Of a stretch of DNA of 64,000 nt, positions 46,961 to 55,453 are shown in pieces. Position numbers and translations under genes: made by a program. Origin of the DNA: JBBDWR01 sp040902745 (lineage in GTDB: Bacteria; Actinomycetota; UBA4738; HRBIN12). Below the pieces are notes generated by a model that was given only the letters and a program-made list of their open reading frames with translations, was not told where the DNA came from and did no database searches. The stretch covers positions 124,001 to 188,000 of the forward strand of contig JBBDWR010000029.1 in assembly GCA_040902745.1 (NCBI GenBank), given 5' to 3'. Every line of letters starts with the position of its first letter. Position 1 is the stretch's first letter.

Positions 46961-47596
46961 TCAGTCGTTGCTCAGCAGCCGCAGGACCGCTTCGGAGCCC
47001 AGCGCTCCCGGACGCAGGATGCGCGCGGGCCCGTGTGCCAGATCGACGACGGTGGACGGCATCTGCGACGCGGGTACCGGGTCGTGCAGGTAGGCCCCGA
47101 CCTCGTCGCCGAACACCGTCGCCACCCCACCTGCCGTCGTCGGCGTGGGCTCGCCGGACCTGTTGGCGCTGCTCACCGCGAGCGGACCCGTCCGCTCGAG
47201 GACCGCGAGCGTTGCGGCGTGATCGGGCACGCGCACGCCGATCGTCTCTGGGTCGCCGCCGAGATCCCACCCGGCAGAGATCGGCGTGCGTGCCAGGACA
47301 ACGGTCACGACCCCGGGCCACACCTGGGCCACGAACCGCTCGATCCGATCGTCGAACACGGCCACGGTACGGGCGGCATCGATCGATGGGACCAGCACGG
47401 GAAGCATGAGTTCGCGGGGACGGCCCTTGGCCTCGAAGATCCGGCGCGTCGCGGTGGGATCGTCCGGCCGAGCGGCGATGCCGTACACCGTGTCCGTGGG
47501 AACCACGACGAGCAGCCCCGCAAGGGCGCTCCGTGCAACGTCCACGACGTCTTCCCATCGCTGCCTCGGCCCATCGGTCTCCCCGTGACCGGTCAT
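46961..47596 (-). CDS. tsaC: Threonylcarbamoyl-AMP synthase
   Basis: Makes threonylcarbamoyl-AMP for the t6A37 modification of tRNAs. 211 residues with PTDTVYGIA and SSANRSGEPT. The C-terminal Sua5 domain is missing, so it is the short TsaC/YrdC form. It overlaps the prmC stop by 4 bases. Confidence 0.94.
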   Translation of the reverse strand: MTGHGETDGPRQRWEDVVDVARSALAGLLVVVPTDTVYGIAARPDDPTATRRIFEAKGRPRELMLPVLVPSIDAARTVAVFDDRIERFVAQVWPGVVTVVLARTPISAGWDLGGDPETIGVRVPDHAATLAVLERTGPLAVSSANRSGEPTPTTAGGVATVFGDEVGAYLHDPVPASQMPSTVVDLAHGPARILRPGALGSEAVLRLLSND

Positions 47597-48429
47597 CGCC
47601 TGCGGCCGGTCACGAAGCGGTCCCGCCCAGTGAGATCACGATGGACGCGGGTGGACGTGAACGATCCGGCGAATACCTCGACCACCTCTGCCGCCTGCGA
47701 CTCGCCGATCTCGACCGCGACCCCGCCACCGCCCCGCAGCCACGCCGCCGCATCCGCAGCGAGTCGTTCGTAGACGTCGATCTCGCCCACCAGTGCATGA
47801 ACCGGATCCTCACGAACGACAGTCGGCAGGCTCGCGAACTCCGTGGATCGAACGTACGGAGGATTGCTCACGACGAGGTCCAGGGCGCCGCGATCCCTTG
47901 TGTCAAGTGCAGTGAGCAGATCCCCCTCGCGCAGATCCAGCTTCACGCCGAGTCGCGACGCGTTCTCGAGCGCGAGCGCGACCGCGTCCGGAGACCGATC
48001 CGTTGCGACGATCCGAGCGCCCGGACGTTCGGAGGCGATCGCGAGGGCGATCGCGCCGGTCCCGGTACCGACATCCACGACGGACGGAGCCTCGACGCCG
48101 GCCACCAGTTCCAGCGCGCGGTCCACGAGCAGTTCCGTCTCGGGACGCGGAACGAACACGCCCGGCCGCACCCGCAGCACGAGGCCGCGGAACACCTGTT
48201 CACCGGTGAGGTGCTGCACGGGGGTGCCGGATGCGACACGTCCAACGGCGCGTTCGAACGCCTCGCGCTCGTGGGCGGTCAGGGTGCTCGATCGCGCGTA
48301 CAGACCCGCCCGGTCGGTGTCGAGTACCCACATCAGCAACACCTCGACGGCCGCGCGGGGAGCTTCGACATGGGCGCTCGCGAGTTGCAGCTCGGCGGTC
48401 CGAAGGATCTCGCCCGGTCGCGACGACAT
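47593..48429 (-). CDS. prmC: Peptide chain release factor glutamine methyltransferase
   Basis: Methylates the GGQ glutamine of release factors. 278 residues from the ATG at 48429, 7 bases after the prfA stop. N-terminal substrate-binding helices, then DVGTGTGAIALAIA (SAM site) and SNPPYV (catalytic NPPY). Its substrate prfA is the gene directly upstream. Confidence 0.95.
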   Translation of the reverse strand: MSSRPGEILRTAELQLASAHVEAPRAAVEVLLMWVLDTDRAGLYARSSTLTAHEREAFERAVGRVASGTPVQHLTGEQVFRGLVLRVRPGVFVPRPETELLVDRALELVAGVEAPSVVDVGTGTGAIALAIASERPGARIVATDRSPDAVALALENASRLGVKLDLREGDLLTALDTRDRGALDLVVSNPPYVRSTEFASLPTVVREDPVHALVGEIDVYERLAADAAAWLRGGGGVAVEIGESQAAEVVEVFAGSFTSTRVHRDLTGRDRFVTGRRR

Positions 48430-48436
48430 CGGGTGC

Positions 48437-49546
48437 TCAGGTCCCGGCGTCGTCGCCGTGGGCAAGCTGTGCAGTTCGGTTCGCAGAGATGAGCGCATCG
48501 GTGAACCCGTCGAGGTCGCCGGCCAGCACTTCGGAGAGTCGGTGCACTGTCAGCTTGATCCGATGATCGGTGACACGGTTCTCCGGGAAGTTGTACGTCC
48601 GGATCTTCTCCGCTCGCTCGCCGGTACCGACCTGTGACCTCCGCGAGTCGGCCTCTTCCCGCTGCCGCTGATCCAGCGCTTGCTGGTACAGACGTGCCCG
48701 GAGGTATCGCATCGCCTTCTCGCGGTTCTGTAGTTGGGATCGCTCCTCCTGGCAGGACGCGACGGTTCCGGTCGGCAGATGGGTGATCCGAACAGCGGAG
48801 TCGGTCGTGTTCACGCTTTGCCCCCCGGGGCCGCTCGATCGGTACACATCGATCTTGAGATCCTCCGGACGGATCTCGACCTCCACCTCCTGCACCTCCG
48901 GCATCACCGCTACCGTCGCGGTCGATGTGTGGATCCGCCCGCTGGACTCGGTGGCGGGGATCCGTTGCACACGATGCACTCCCGACTCCCATTTCAGGTG
49001 CGAGTAGGCGTCTTTGCCGCGAACCTCGATGACCGTGTCTTTGAAACCCCCAGCCTCCGATGGTGACGACGAGAGCACGTCTGTCTTCCAACGGTGGCGT
49101 TCGGCGTAGCGGCGATACATCTCGACGAGGTCACCCGCCCACAGCGCCGCCTCCTGGCCCCCGGTCCCCGCGCGGATCTCCACGAGCAGGTCTTTGCCGT
49201 CGTCCGGATCCGTCGGTACCAACGTGAGCTCGAGCGTCCCGCGCAGCTCGTCGGCGGTGCGTTCCGCCTTCACGGCCTCGTCCTTGAGGTAGGCGGCCAT
49301 CTCCGGTTCGGACTCGGCTGCGGCCATGTCTCGAGCGTCGGTAGCCTGCCGAACCGCGGCTGCGTACGCTCGATACGGCTCCACGACGTCGCGGAGTTCG
49401 GAGAAGGTTCTGCCTAGGTCGCGCAGACGGTCGGGGTCGGAGCCGACCTCGGGTGAGGACATCTCGCGTTGAACGTCCTCGTAGCGCTCTTCGATCTCGC
49501 GCAGACGGGCGTGGAAGTCGGAGTCGGAGTCAGCGTCGGAAGCCAT
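48437..49546 (-). CDS. prfA: Peptide chain release factor 1
   Basis: Ends translation at UAA and UAG. 369 residues. The codon-reading tripeptide is PAT in RIPATESSGRIHT. The catalytic GGQ is in SSGPGGQSVNTTDSA. The ATG at 49546 follows a GATACT box by 6 bases without a ribosome site. First gene of prfA-prmC-tsaC. Confidence 0.98.
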   Translation of the reverse strand: MASDADSDSDFHARLREIEERYEDVQREMSSPEVGSDPDRLRDLGRTFSELRDVVEPYRAYAAAVRQATDARDMAAAESEPEMAAYLKDEAVKAERTADELRGTLELTLVPTDPDDGKDLLVEIRAGTGGQEAALWAGDLVEMYRRYAERHRWKTDVLSSSPSEAGGFKDTVIEVRGKDAYSHLKWESGVHRVQRIPATESSGRIHTSTATVAVMPEVQEVEVEIRPEDLKIDVYRSSGPGGQSVNTTDSAVRITHLPTGTVASCQEERSQLQNREKAMRYLRARLYQQALDQRQREEADSRRSQVGTGERAEKIRTYNFPENRVTDHRIKLTVHRLSEVLAGDLDGFTDALISANRTAQLAHGDDAGT

Positions 49547-49552
49547 ACCCCA

Positions 49553-49558
49553 AGTATC
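49553..49558 (-). promoter_or_regulatory. Leaderless-type -10 box before prfA
   Basis: GATACT, 6 bases, then ATG; the predicted transcription start is the A of the start codon. Confidence 0.45.
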
Positions 49559-49595
49559 CCCGCTGCGGCGATCGACAGCGCGGGCGCGAGCGGAC

Positions 49596-50471
49596 CTAGG
49601 AGCGGCGCCCTTCGCCCGAGGATTCCTCACCGAGGTTCAGGTCCAAGTCTCCGAGGTCGGCCAGGTTCAGATCCACCGATTCGGCGCTGCCCCCGGACCA
49701 CAGGTCCTCGTAGCGTGGATCGACCGGGTCGTTGCCGGAGGACGACGCCGACGGCGACGGTGGTGCTTGGGGATCAGCCGGTTCCGCGTCCTGGATCGCG
49801 GAGCCCGTGGACCCACTCGCGGTCGTTGCGGACGTCGGGGCGCTCGACGGGGAGATCGACGGCATCTCGGGCAGCTCGGTCGTCACATCGGTGCGATCGA
49901 TCGCCGTTTCGAGTTCTCGCGCCACGTCGAGCAACCGCGACTGCATCTGCTGGAGCTGCCCGATCATCACCTCTCGCCGGGACGCGAGTCCGGACAGGGC
50001 CCGATCGGCCTCTTCCCGGGCGCGACGCAACGCCTGCTCACCTTCGGCACGCGCCTGCTCCGCGCGAGCCTGGGCGTCGGTCCGCACACGGTCGGCTTCG
50101 CCTCGCGCCTGTGCGAGGACCGTTGCGGACTCTTCCTTGGACTCTCGCAGGATGCGCTGCGCCTGCTCGTCGGCCGATCGCAACAGCCCTGCCATACGCG
50201 CGCTCAGGTCCTCATAGGGGTCCTGCGATCCCTGGGCTTCGGTGGCCTGCGGCGATCGGGACGCCGAGTTCCGCGCTTCGGTCTTGGCCGTCTCCGCCTG
50301 GAGACGAACCCCTTTGAGGTCCTTCTCGAGCTTCTCGACCTGTTCGGCGATCTGCTCGAGGTAGTCGCGCACCTGGTCGGGATCGAAACCGCGCCGGACC
50401 GAGGCGAACATGCGGCGACGGATCTGCTCCGCGCTCGGTGACAGGGGAACGTCGAGCTCGGTGGGTGTCAT
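49596..50471 (-). CDS. DivIVA-domain protein
   Basis: 291 residues. The membrane-curvature-binding N-terminus has the DivIVA hallmark SVRRGFDPDQVRDYLEQ. A long coiled coil (Glu/Ala/Arg-rich, about residues 60-190) follows, then a Ser/Pro-rich disordered tail ending in an acidic LNLADLGDLDLNLGEE. Wag31/DivIVA proteins organise polar growth and septation; which cell pole or septum role applies here is unknown. The ATG at 50471 has AGGAGG at 11 bases; a GTG at 50480 is less likely. Confidence 0.88.
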   Translation of the reverse strand: MTPTELDVPLSPSAEQIRRRMFASVRRGFDPDQVRDYLEQIAEQVEKLEKDLKGVRLQAETAKTEARNSASRSPQATEAQGSQDPYEDLSARMAGLLRSADEQAQRILRESKEESATVLAQARGEADRVRTDAQARAEQARAEGEQALRRAREEADRALSGLASRREVMIGQLQQMQSRLLDVARELETAIDRTDVTTELPEMPSISPSSAPTSATTASGSTGSAIQDAEPADPQAPPSPSASSSGNDPVDPRYEDLWSGGSAESVDLNLADLGDLDLNLGEESSGEGRRS

Positions 50472-50522
50472 AGGACTCACCCCTCCTGGGGGAACGTGGA
50501 CGGTCAGGGGGTTCGAACTGCA

Positions 50523-50550
50523 ACTCTAGCCCCGCGACCCGGCTTTTCAA
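50523..50550 (-). promoter_or_regulatory. Promoter of the DivIVA-domain gene
   Basis: TTGAAA (50550-50545), 16-base spacer, TAGAGT (50528-50523). Predicted leader about 45 bases with a good ribosome site. Confidence 0.6.
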
Positions 50551-50589
50551 CGACCTCGTGGCCTCCGGGCGAAACCCCTGCTGCCGTGT

Positions 50590-51594
50590 TCAGGAGGTCC
50601 CGGCTCCCGGTGCCGGATCGGGAGCCGCGGTCGCCACCTCGCCGCCCTGAGACGTCGCGGCGTTGCCGCCGGCCTCGGATGCCGCCGCCTCGCGACGCAG
50701 CACCTCGTTGAACGAAGCGATCGCCACTTCGATCTGATCGGGACTCGGGGGCTTCGTCGTGATCTTCTGCAGCCACAGCCCCGGCGTCATCAGCCCTCGC
50801 ATCAGCCAGGAGTTCGGGAAACGAGCCCCCAGGCGAAGCATCTCGTACGCGAAAGCCGCGATCAGCGGGATCGCGACGATGCGCGACAGGATCCGCCAAT
50901 GCAACGGGGGCGATCCGAACAGGGCGAAGATCAAGATCGTGAGGACCATCACGATCAACAGGAAGTTCGTGCCGCACCGCACGTGCAGGGTGGAGTACCG
51001 GCCGACGTTCTCCACGTTGAGCGGCTCGTCGTGCTCGAAGGCCGCGATCGTCTTGTGCTCTGCCCCGTGGTACTGGAACACCCGCCTGATGTCCTTGGTC
51101 TGACCGATGATCGCGAGATAGCCGAGGAACAACAGCACCCGAAACACACCCTCGGCGACGCTGGTCCAGACCCCCGCCCCGACGCGATCCCCGATCCACC
51201 CGAACAGCGCAGCGGGGAACGCGATGAAGATCCCGATGAACAAGACGATCGCGAGCGCCATGGCGAACCCCATCGTGCCGCCGGAGAGCTGGACCTCCTC
51301 CGGACTCGAGACGCGCGCCGCGATCGTGAGTGCCCGGAAGCCGATCTTCAGTGATTGCCCCAACACGATGACGCCGCGGAATCCCGGCTTCGCCAGGAGC
51401 GGGTGCTTCTTGGCCACCGAGTCGATCTCGTGCGACTCGATATGGATCTCGTCGTCGGGCTTGCGTACGGCCAACGCCCAGATGTCGCGACCGCGCATCA
51501 TGACCCCCTCGATCACCGCCTGGCCGCCGTAGAGATGATCCTTGGGCGGGGGTGCGGTGGTGCCACCACGATCGCGCTCGGGCTGCTCCGCCAT
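50590..51594 (-). CDS. DUF1385 (YqhQ-like) membrane protein
   Basis: 334 residues. YGGQAVIEGVMMRG at the N-terminus and YHGAEHKTIAAFE in the middle are the DUF1385 signatures. About four membrane helices; a disordered Ala/Gly-rich tail. The function is not established. It lies 11 bases after rpmE, a neighbourhood often seen with this family. Confidence 0.9.
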   Translation of the reverse strand: MAEQPERDRGGTTAPPPKDHLYGGQAVIEGVMMRGRDIWALAVRKPDDEIHIESHEIDSVAKKHPLLAKPGFRGVIVLGQSLKIGFRALTIAARVSSPEEVQLSGGTMGFAMALAIVLFIGIFIAFPAALFGWIGDRVGAGVWTSVAEGVFRVLLFLGYLAIIGQTKDIRRVFQYHGAEHKTIAAFEHDEPLNVENVGRYSTLHVRCGTNFLLIVMVLTILIFALFGSPPLHWRILSRIVAIPLIAAFAYEMLRLGARFPNSWLMRGLMTPGLWLQKITTKPPSPDQIEVAIASFNEVLRREAAASEAGGNAATSQGGEVATAAPDPAPGAGTS

Positions 51595-51605
51595 CCGGGA
51601 GATGC

Positions 51606-51878
51606 TCAGCTCTTCTCGGCCGGGGCGTCCGCCGGCTCGGGAGCGGTCTGCCTCGCCTGCGGCTCGGCCGCTTGCTGCTTCGCGTAGCGGCGCTGGAAAC
51701 GCTCGACGCGGCCCCCGGTGTCAACGAGCTTCTGCTTGCCCGTGTAGAAGGGGTGGCACTGCGAACACAGCTCGACCCGCAGCTCCTTGCCCGGCGCGGT
51801 GGAACGCGTCTCGAACGTCGTGCCGCACGAGCAGTGCACGACGGTCACGTGGTAGTCGGGATGGATGTCCTGCTTCAT
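51606..51878 (-). CDS. rpmE: 50S ribosomal protein L31
   Basis: 90 residues. The zinc-binding (C+) form: C-S-C and C-S-Q-C in VVHCSCGTTF and ELCSQCHPFYTG. The Pro/Ala/Glu tail makes it longer than the usual 70-75 residues. The ATG at 51878 has GAGGAG 9 bases upstream. It follows rho by 34 bases, as in mycobacteria. Confidence 0.97.
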   Translation of the reverse strand: MKQDIHPDYHVTVVHCSCGTTFETRSTAPGKELRVELCSQCHPFYTGKQKLVDTGGRVERFQRRYAKQQAAEPQARQTAPEPADAPAEKS

Positions 51879-51912
51879 GTCGTTGCTCTCCTCACTTGTG
51901 CCCCTCGGATAT

Positions 51913-53625
51913 CTACGGCGCTTTCGCGATCTCCTTGAGGAACTGCTCGTTCGACTTCGTGGCGCGGATCTTGTCGGTGAGCAGCTCGATCGCGGCTGCC
52001 GGCTCCAGGGCGTGCAGCACCCTTCGAAGCCGCCACACCAGGGCAAGCTCCTCCGTGGCCATCAACAGATCCTCTTTGCGGGTGCCGGACGCCTCGACGT
52101 TGATCGCCGGGAAGAGGCGCTTCTCCGACAGCGCGCGGTCCAGCCGCAGTTCCATGTTGCCCGTGCCCTTGAACTCCTCGAAGATCACCTCGTCCATCCG
52201 CGAGCCCGTCTCGACGAGCGCGCTCGCGATGATCGTGAGCGATCCCCCCTGTTCGATGTTTCGCGCCGCACCGAAGAATCGCTTGGGCGGATAGAGCGCC
52301 GTCGAATCGACGCCTCCGGACAGGATCTTGCCCGATGCCGGCGCCGCAAGGTTGTATGCGCGGGCCAGCCGGGTGACCGAGTCGAGGAGGATCGCGACGT
52401 CCTTGCCCATCTCCGCGAGGCGCTTCGCGCGCTCGAGAACGAGCTCGGTGACCTGGATGTGCTGATCGGCCGGCTTGTCGAAGGTCGAGTAGACGACCTC
52501 GGCCGCCTCGACCGTCCGTTGCCAGTCCGTGACCTCCTCGGGGCGCTCGTCGACCAGCAGCACGATCACATGGGTATCCGGTGCGGATCCGATGATCCCG
52601 TTCGCGATCTGCTTGAGCACCGTCGTCTTGCCCGCCTTAGGCGGGGACACCACCATGCCGCGCTGCCCCTTGCCGATCGGCGCGACCATGTCCATGATCC
52701 GGCCGGTCACCTCGGTCGGGGTCGTCTCGAGTCGGAACCGTTCCTCGGGGAAGAGCGGTGTGAGCTTCTCGAAGTTCGGACGCGCCTTGGCAGCCTCGGG
52801 CTCCATGCCGTTGACCGTGTCGATCCGCAGGAGAGCGAAGTACTTCTCGCCGTCCTTCGGCCGGCGCACCTGCCCGACGACCGTGTCGCCCTTGCGCAGT
52901 GCGAAACGCCTGATCTGCGAGACCGAGACGTAGATGTCCTCGGAGCCGGGCAGGTAGCCCGAGGTCCTCAGGAACCCGTAGCCCTCGGGGAGCACGTCCA
53001 GCAAGCCCGTCGCGGTCGGCGCATTCTGCAGTTCCTCGACCCGCTCCTCCTGCTCCTTGGCGCGTCGCTGTTCGCGTTGACGTCGTCGGTCCTCGCGGGA
53101 CCGGCGACGGCGTTCGTTGTTGCTGCCTTGACCGCTGCCTTGACCGCTGCCTTGACCGCTGCCTTGACCGCTGCCTTGACCGCTGCCTTGACCGTCGCCG
53201 CCGCGGTCGCCGCCTCGGTCGCCGCCTCGGTCGCCGCCTCGGTCGCGGTTGCGATCGCCTCGGTCGCGGCCCGCCCGGTTGCCGTCACGATCACCACCGG
53301 GACGACCGCGATCGCTGTTGCCGCGATCGCCTCGGTCGCGGCCCGCCCGGTTGCCGTCACGATCACCCGGGAGGTCTTCCTCGGAGTCCGCACGGTCCTG
53401 TCCTCCGTCGGTCGCGACCTCACCGTTGCTCGACGCGTCGGCGGATTCGTCCGCCTGCGAGGCGGCCGGAGCCGGCCCGTTGGTGCCGCTCTTGTCGATG
53501 ATCGCGTCGATCAAGCCGGCCTTGCGCAGCCGCTGGTGCCCCTGGATGCCGAGCGTGCCGGCGATCTTCTGGAGCTCCGGAAGGACCTTGCCTTCCAGGG
53601 CTGCGCGATCGGTCGTTGGGTCCAT
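51913..53625 (-). CDS. rho: Transcription termination factor Rho with disordered Arg/Gly insert
   Basis: 570 residues. N-terminal Rho_N helices; then about 120 residues of low complexity rich in Asp, Arg and Gly, with repeats of RGGD and GQGS. Next is the RNA-binding cold-shock domain (GYGFLRTSGYLPG) and the ATPase core (Walker A PPKAGKTTVL, Walker B VIVLLVDERPEE, arginine-finger region). Inserts of this kind are known in actinobacterial Rho. It starts 2 bases after the transaldolase stop. Confidence 0.98.
   Translation of the reverse strand: MDPTTDRAALEGKVLPELQKIAGTLGIQGHQRLRKAGLIDAIIDKSGTNGPAPAASQADESADASSNGEVATDGGQDRADSEEDLPGDRDGNRAGRDRGDRGNSDRGRPGGDRDGNRAGRDRGDRNRDRGGDRGGDRGGDRGGDGQGSGQGSGQGSGQGSGQGSGQGSNNERRRRSREDRRRQREQRRAKEQEERVEELQNAPTATGLLDVLPEGYGFLRTSGYLPGSEDIYVSVSQIRRFALRKGDTVVGQVRRPKDGEKYFALLRIDTVNGMEPEAAKARPNFEKLTPLFPEERFRLETTPTEVTGRIMDMVAPIGKGQRGMVVSPPKAGKTTVLKQIANGIIGSAPDTHVIVLLVDERPEEVTDWQRTVEAAEVVYSTFDKPADQHIQVTELVLERAKRLAEMGKDVAILLDSVTRLARAYNLAAPASGKILSGGVDSTALYPPKRFFGAARNIEQGGSLTIIASALVETGSRMDEVIFEEFKGTGNMELRLDRALSEKRLFPAINVEASGTRKEDLLMATEELALVWRLRRVLHALEPAAAIELLTDKIRATKSNEQFLKEIAKAP
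53122..53193 (-). repeat. Six tandem 12-base repeats inside rho
   Basis: Six copies of the 12-base unit GCTGCCTTGACC (plus-strand reading), encoding GQGS repeats. Three copies of a second 12-base unit (CGGTCGCCGCCT, 53204-53239) encode RGGD. Identical units suggest recent slippage or expansion, so copy number may differ between strains. Confidence 0.9.
53251..53367 (-). repeat. Duplicated 45-base block inside rho
   Basis: 53251-53295 and 53323-53367 are identical over 45 bases and encode GDRDGNRAGRDRGDR twice, separated by 27 bases. An in-frame duplication within the disordered insert. Confidence 0.9.
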
Positions 53626-53627
53626 GT

Positions 53628-54290
53628 TCAGGACTCTCCCTTCAGTTCCTGTTGGAGCGTCGCCCAGTCGGACTCGAACCGTGTGAGGCCGAGATCGGTG
53701 AGCGGGTGCTTCACCAGCTTGGTGAAGACGTCGTAGGGCATCGTCGCGATATCAGCGCCCGCGAGAGCGGCGTCGACGATGTGCATCGGATGGCGCAGCG
53801 AAGCGGCGAGCACGTTGGTGTCGTAGCCCTGCACCGCGTAGATGTCGCAGATCTGTCGGAGCGCATGCAGCCCGTCGCTGGCGGCGTCGTCGATCCGCCC
53901 GATGAACGGGGACACGATGTATGCGCCGATCTCCGCGGCCAGTATCGCCTGCGTCGGTGAGAAGACCAGCGTCACGTTGATCCTGATCCCTTGATCGGTC
54001 AGTCGCCTGCCCGCTTCGAGACCGGCCGGAGTCATCGGGACCTTGACCACCGCGTTGGAGCCCTTCTGCGCGAGCTCGACTCCCTGCTCGTACATCGGCT
54101 CCGCGTCCACCTCGGTGGTCTCCAGGGAAACGTCGCCGTCGACCTCCTCGAGGATCTGCTTCCAGACCAAGTCGGGATCCTGCTTCTCTTTTCCCACGAG
54201 CGTCGGGTTGGTTGTCACGCCCTTGAGCACTCCCCAACGTTGGATCTCGCGGATCTCGTCGATCGACGCCGTGTCCAGGAACAGCCTCAT
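53628..54290 (-). CDS. tal: Small transaldolase (TalC/fructose-6-phosphate aldolase-like)
   Basis: 220 residues, TIM barrel. The Schiff-base lysine is in AVVKVPMTP; FLDTASIDEI starts the protein and SPFIGRIDD lies on the phosphate side. The short form is either a transaldolase or a fructose-6-phosphate aldolase. It overlaps the 2-phosphoglycerate kinase stop by 4 bases and precedes rho by 2, so it is in one transcript with the cDPG cassette. Confidence 0.92.
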   Translation of the reverse strand: MRLFLDTASIDEIREIQRWGVLKGVTTNPTLVGKEKQDPDLVWKQILEEVDGDVSLETTEVDAEPMYEQGVELAQKGSNAVVKVPMTPAGLEAGRRLTDQGIRINVTLVFSPTQAILAAEIGAYIVSPFIGRIDDAASDGLHALRQICDIYAVQGYDTNVLAASLRHPMHIVDAALAGADIATMPYDVFTKLVKHPLTDLGLTRFESDWATLQQELKGES

Positions 54291-55453
54291 GGATGGTTCC
54301 CTTTCCTTTCCGTGCTCTCCGCCGCAGTGGTCGCCGTTGCGGCCGTTCGGCCTGCGCCTGCCTCGACCGCCGTCGGAGACTCGGCTCTCGCTCCCGCGCG
54401 AGGCTGCGCGCCGACCTGTCCGGATCCCGTTCCCGCCTCGCTGCGCGCAGCGTTCGGATCGGCATCGCCCGTTCGCATCTGCGCCGCCCGTTCGGTGGTC
54501 CGACGCATGATGAGGTCGGTGACCGCCGCGAGTGACCGATCGAAGTTGTAGTTGGGGATGACGGGCACCCCGTGCGAGAGCGCCTGGCTCTTGACGTAGC
54601 GTTGGAGCCGGCGGATGTTCTCGAAGCTGGAAAGGTACCTGGTCGCGGGCCTGTTCGTCACGTCCATCGACCGAGCATCGAAGTGGCTACGGTGCACCTC
54701 CTCGTCCTCGACCGTGATGATCACCGGCACGGCGAGGATCCTCTCGGAGCGCGAGACGAGATCGAAGAACCCCGGCACGACGTGCGCACCCTCGATGACC
54801 AGGCTCGTTCCCTCCACCGCAGCGCGGTCGAGCAGGGCATCGATCCCCACCGAGACGGCAGACGTCTGCTCGCGGAATCCCACGACGACGGCATCGGATC
54901 CCCCCTTGGGGGGCTCCCGCAACGCTGCATCGGCCTCGAAGGAGGACGTGTACAACGTCGGCATGAGCTCCCGTGAGAACAGGGCGCGCATGACCTCGCG
55001 GATCGAGTCGGTCGCCTCCACCCGCACGATGCCCAGTCGTGCTGCCAGCTGCGTGGCGATCGTCGACTTCCCCACCCCTGTCGCTCCCCCGATCAAGACG
55101 ACGAGGGGGATGTCGAGGGCCTCGACCTGCCGCCAGCTCCGATAATTGGTGGCGTACCGGTCGCCGGCGACGTCGCCGATCACCTCCACGGTCACGTCGT
55201 CGAGCTCCTCGGACGTCACCGCCGGCACACCGAGCTGCTGCAGGCGTTGCTCCACGGTCTCAGCAACCTGATACGCACGGACGGGAGACAGCCCCGTGAC
55301 CATCACCTGCGAGGCCATCAACCCCTTGGAGTAGGGAAGTCCCTGCTCGCGATCTGAGATCAGGATGTGGGCGGCTCGCCCTTCCGTGCTGCGCTCCGCC
55401 ACGGCCTCGTGGGGAGCAGTCGCTGGTGTGGGTGGTGCTTGTCGCTCAGTCAT
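54287..55453 (-). CDS. 2-phosphoglycerate kinase
   Basis: 388 residues. An N-terminal ATP-cone-like region (about residues 25-95), then a P-loop kinase domain with Walker A GATGVGKS at 123-130, DSIREVMRALF and IEGAHVVPG. This is the order known in archaeal 2-phosphoglycerate kinase, which makes 2,3-diphosphoglycerate. The last 60 residues are Ala/Thr/Glu-rich and disordered. The ATG overlaps the stop of the cyclic 2,3-diphosphoglycerate synthetase gene, whose substrate this enzyme would make. Confidence 0.82.
   Translation of the reverse strand: MTERQAPPTPATAPHEAVAERSTEGRAAHILISDREQGLPYSKGLMASQVMVTGLSPVRAYQVAETVEQRLQQLGVPAVTSEELDDVTVEVIGDVAGDRYATNYRSWRQVEALDIPLVVLIGGATGVGKSTIATQLAARLGIVRVEATDSIREVMRALFSRELMPTLYTSSFEADAALREPPKGGSDAVVVGFREQTSAVSVGIDALLDRAAVEGTSLVIEGAHVVPGFFDLVSRSERILAVPVIITVEDEEVHRSHFDARSMDVTNRPATRYLSSFENIRRLQRYVKSQALSHGVPVIPNYNFDRSLAAVTDLIMRRTTERAAQMRTGDADPNAARSEAGTGSGQVGAQPRAGARAESPTAVEAGAGRTAATATTAAESTERKGNHP

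Noticed and set aside
50500..50530. A GTTCGA sequence suggesting a tRNA T-loop
   Set aside because: The flanking bases do not pair as a T stem and the region is better read as the leader of the DivIVA-domain gene.
53122..53367. CRISPR-like array
   Set aside because: The repeats are in frame inside rho, 12 bases long and directly adjacent without spacers.
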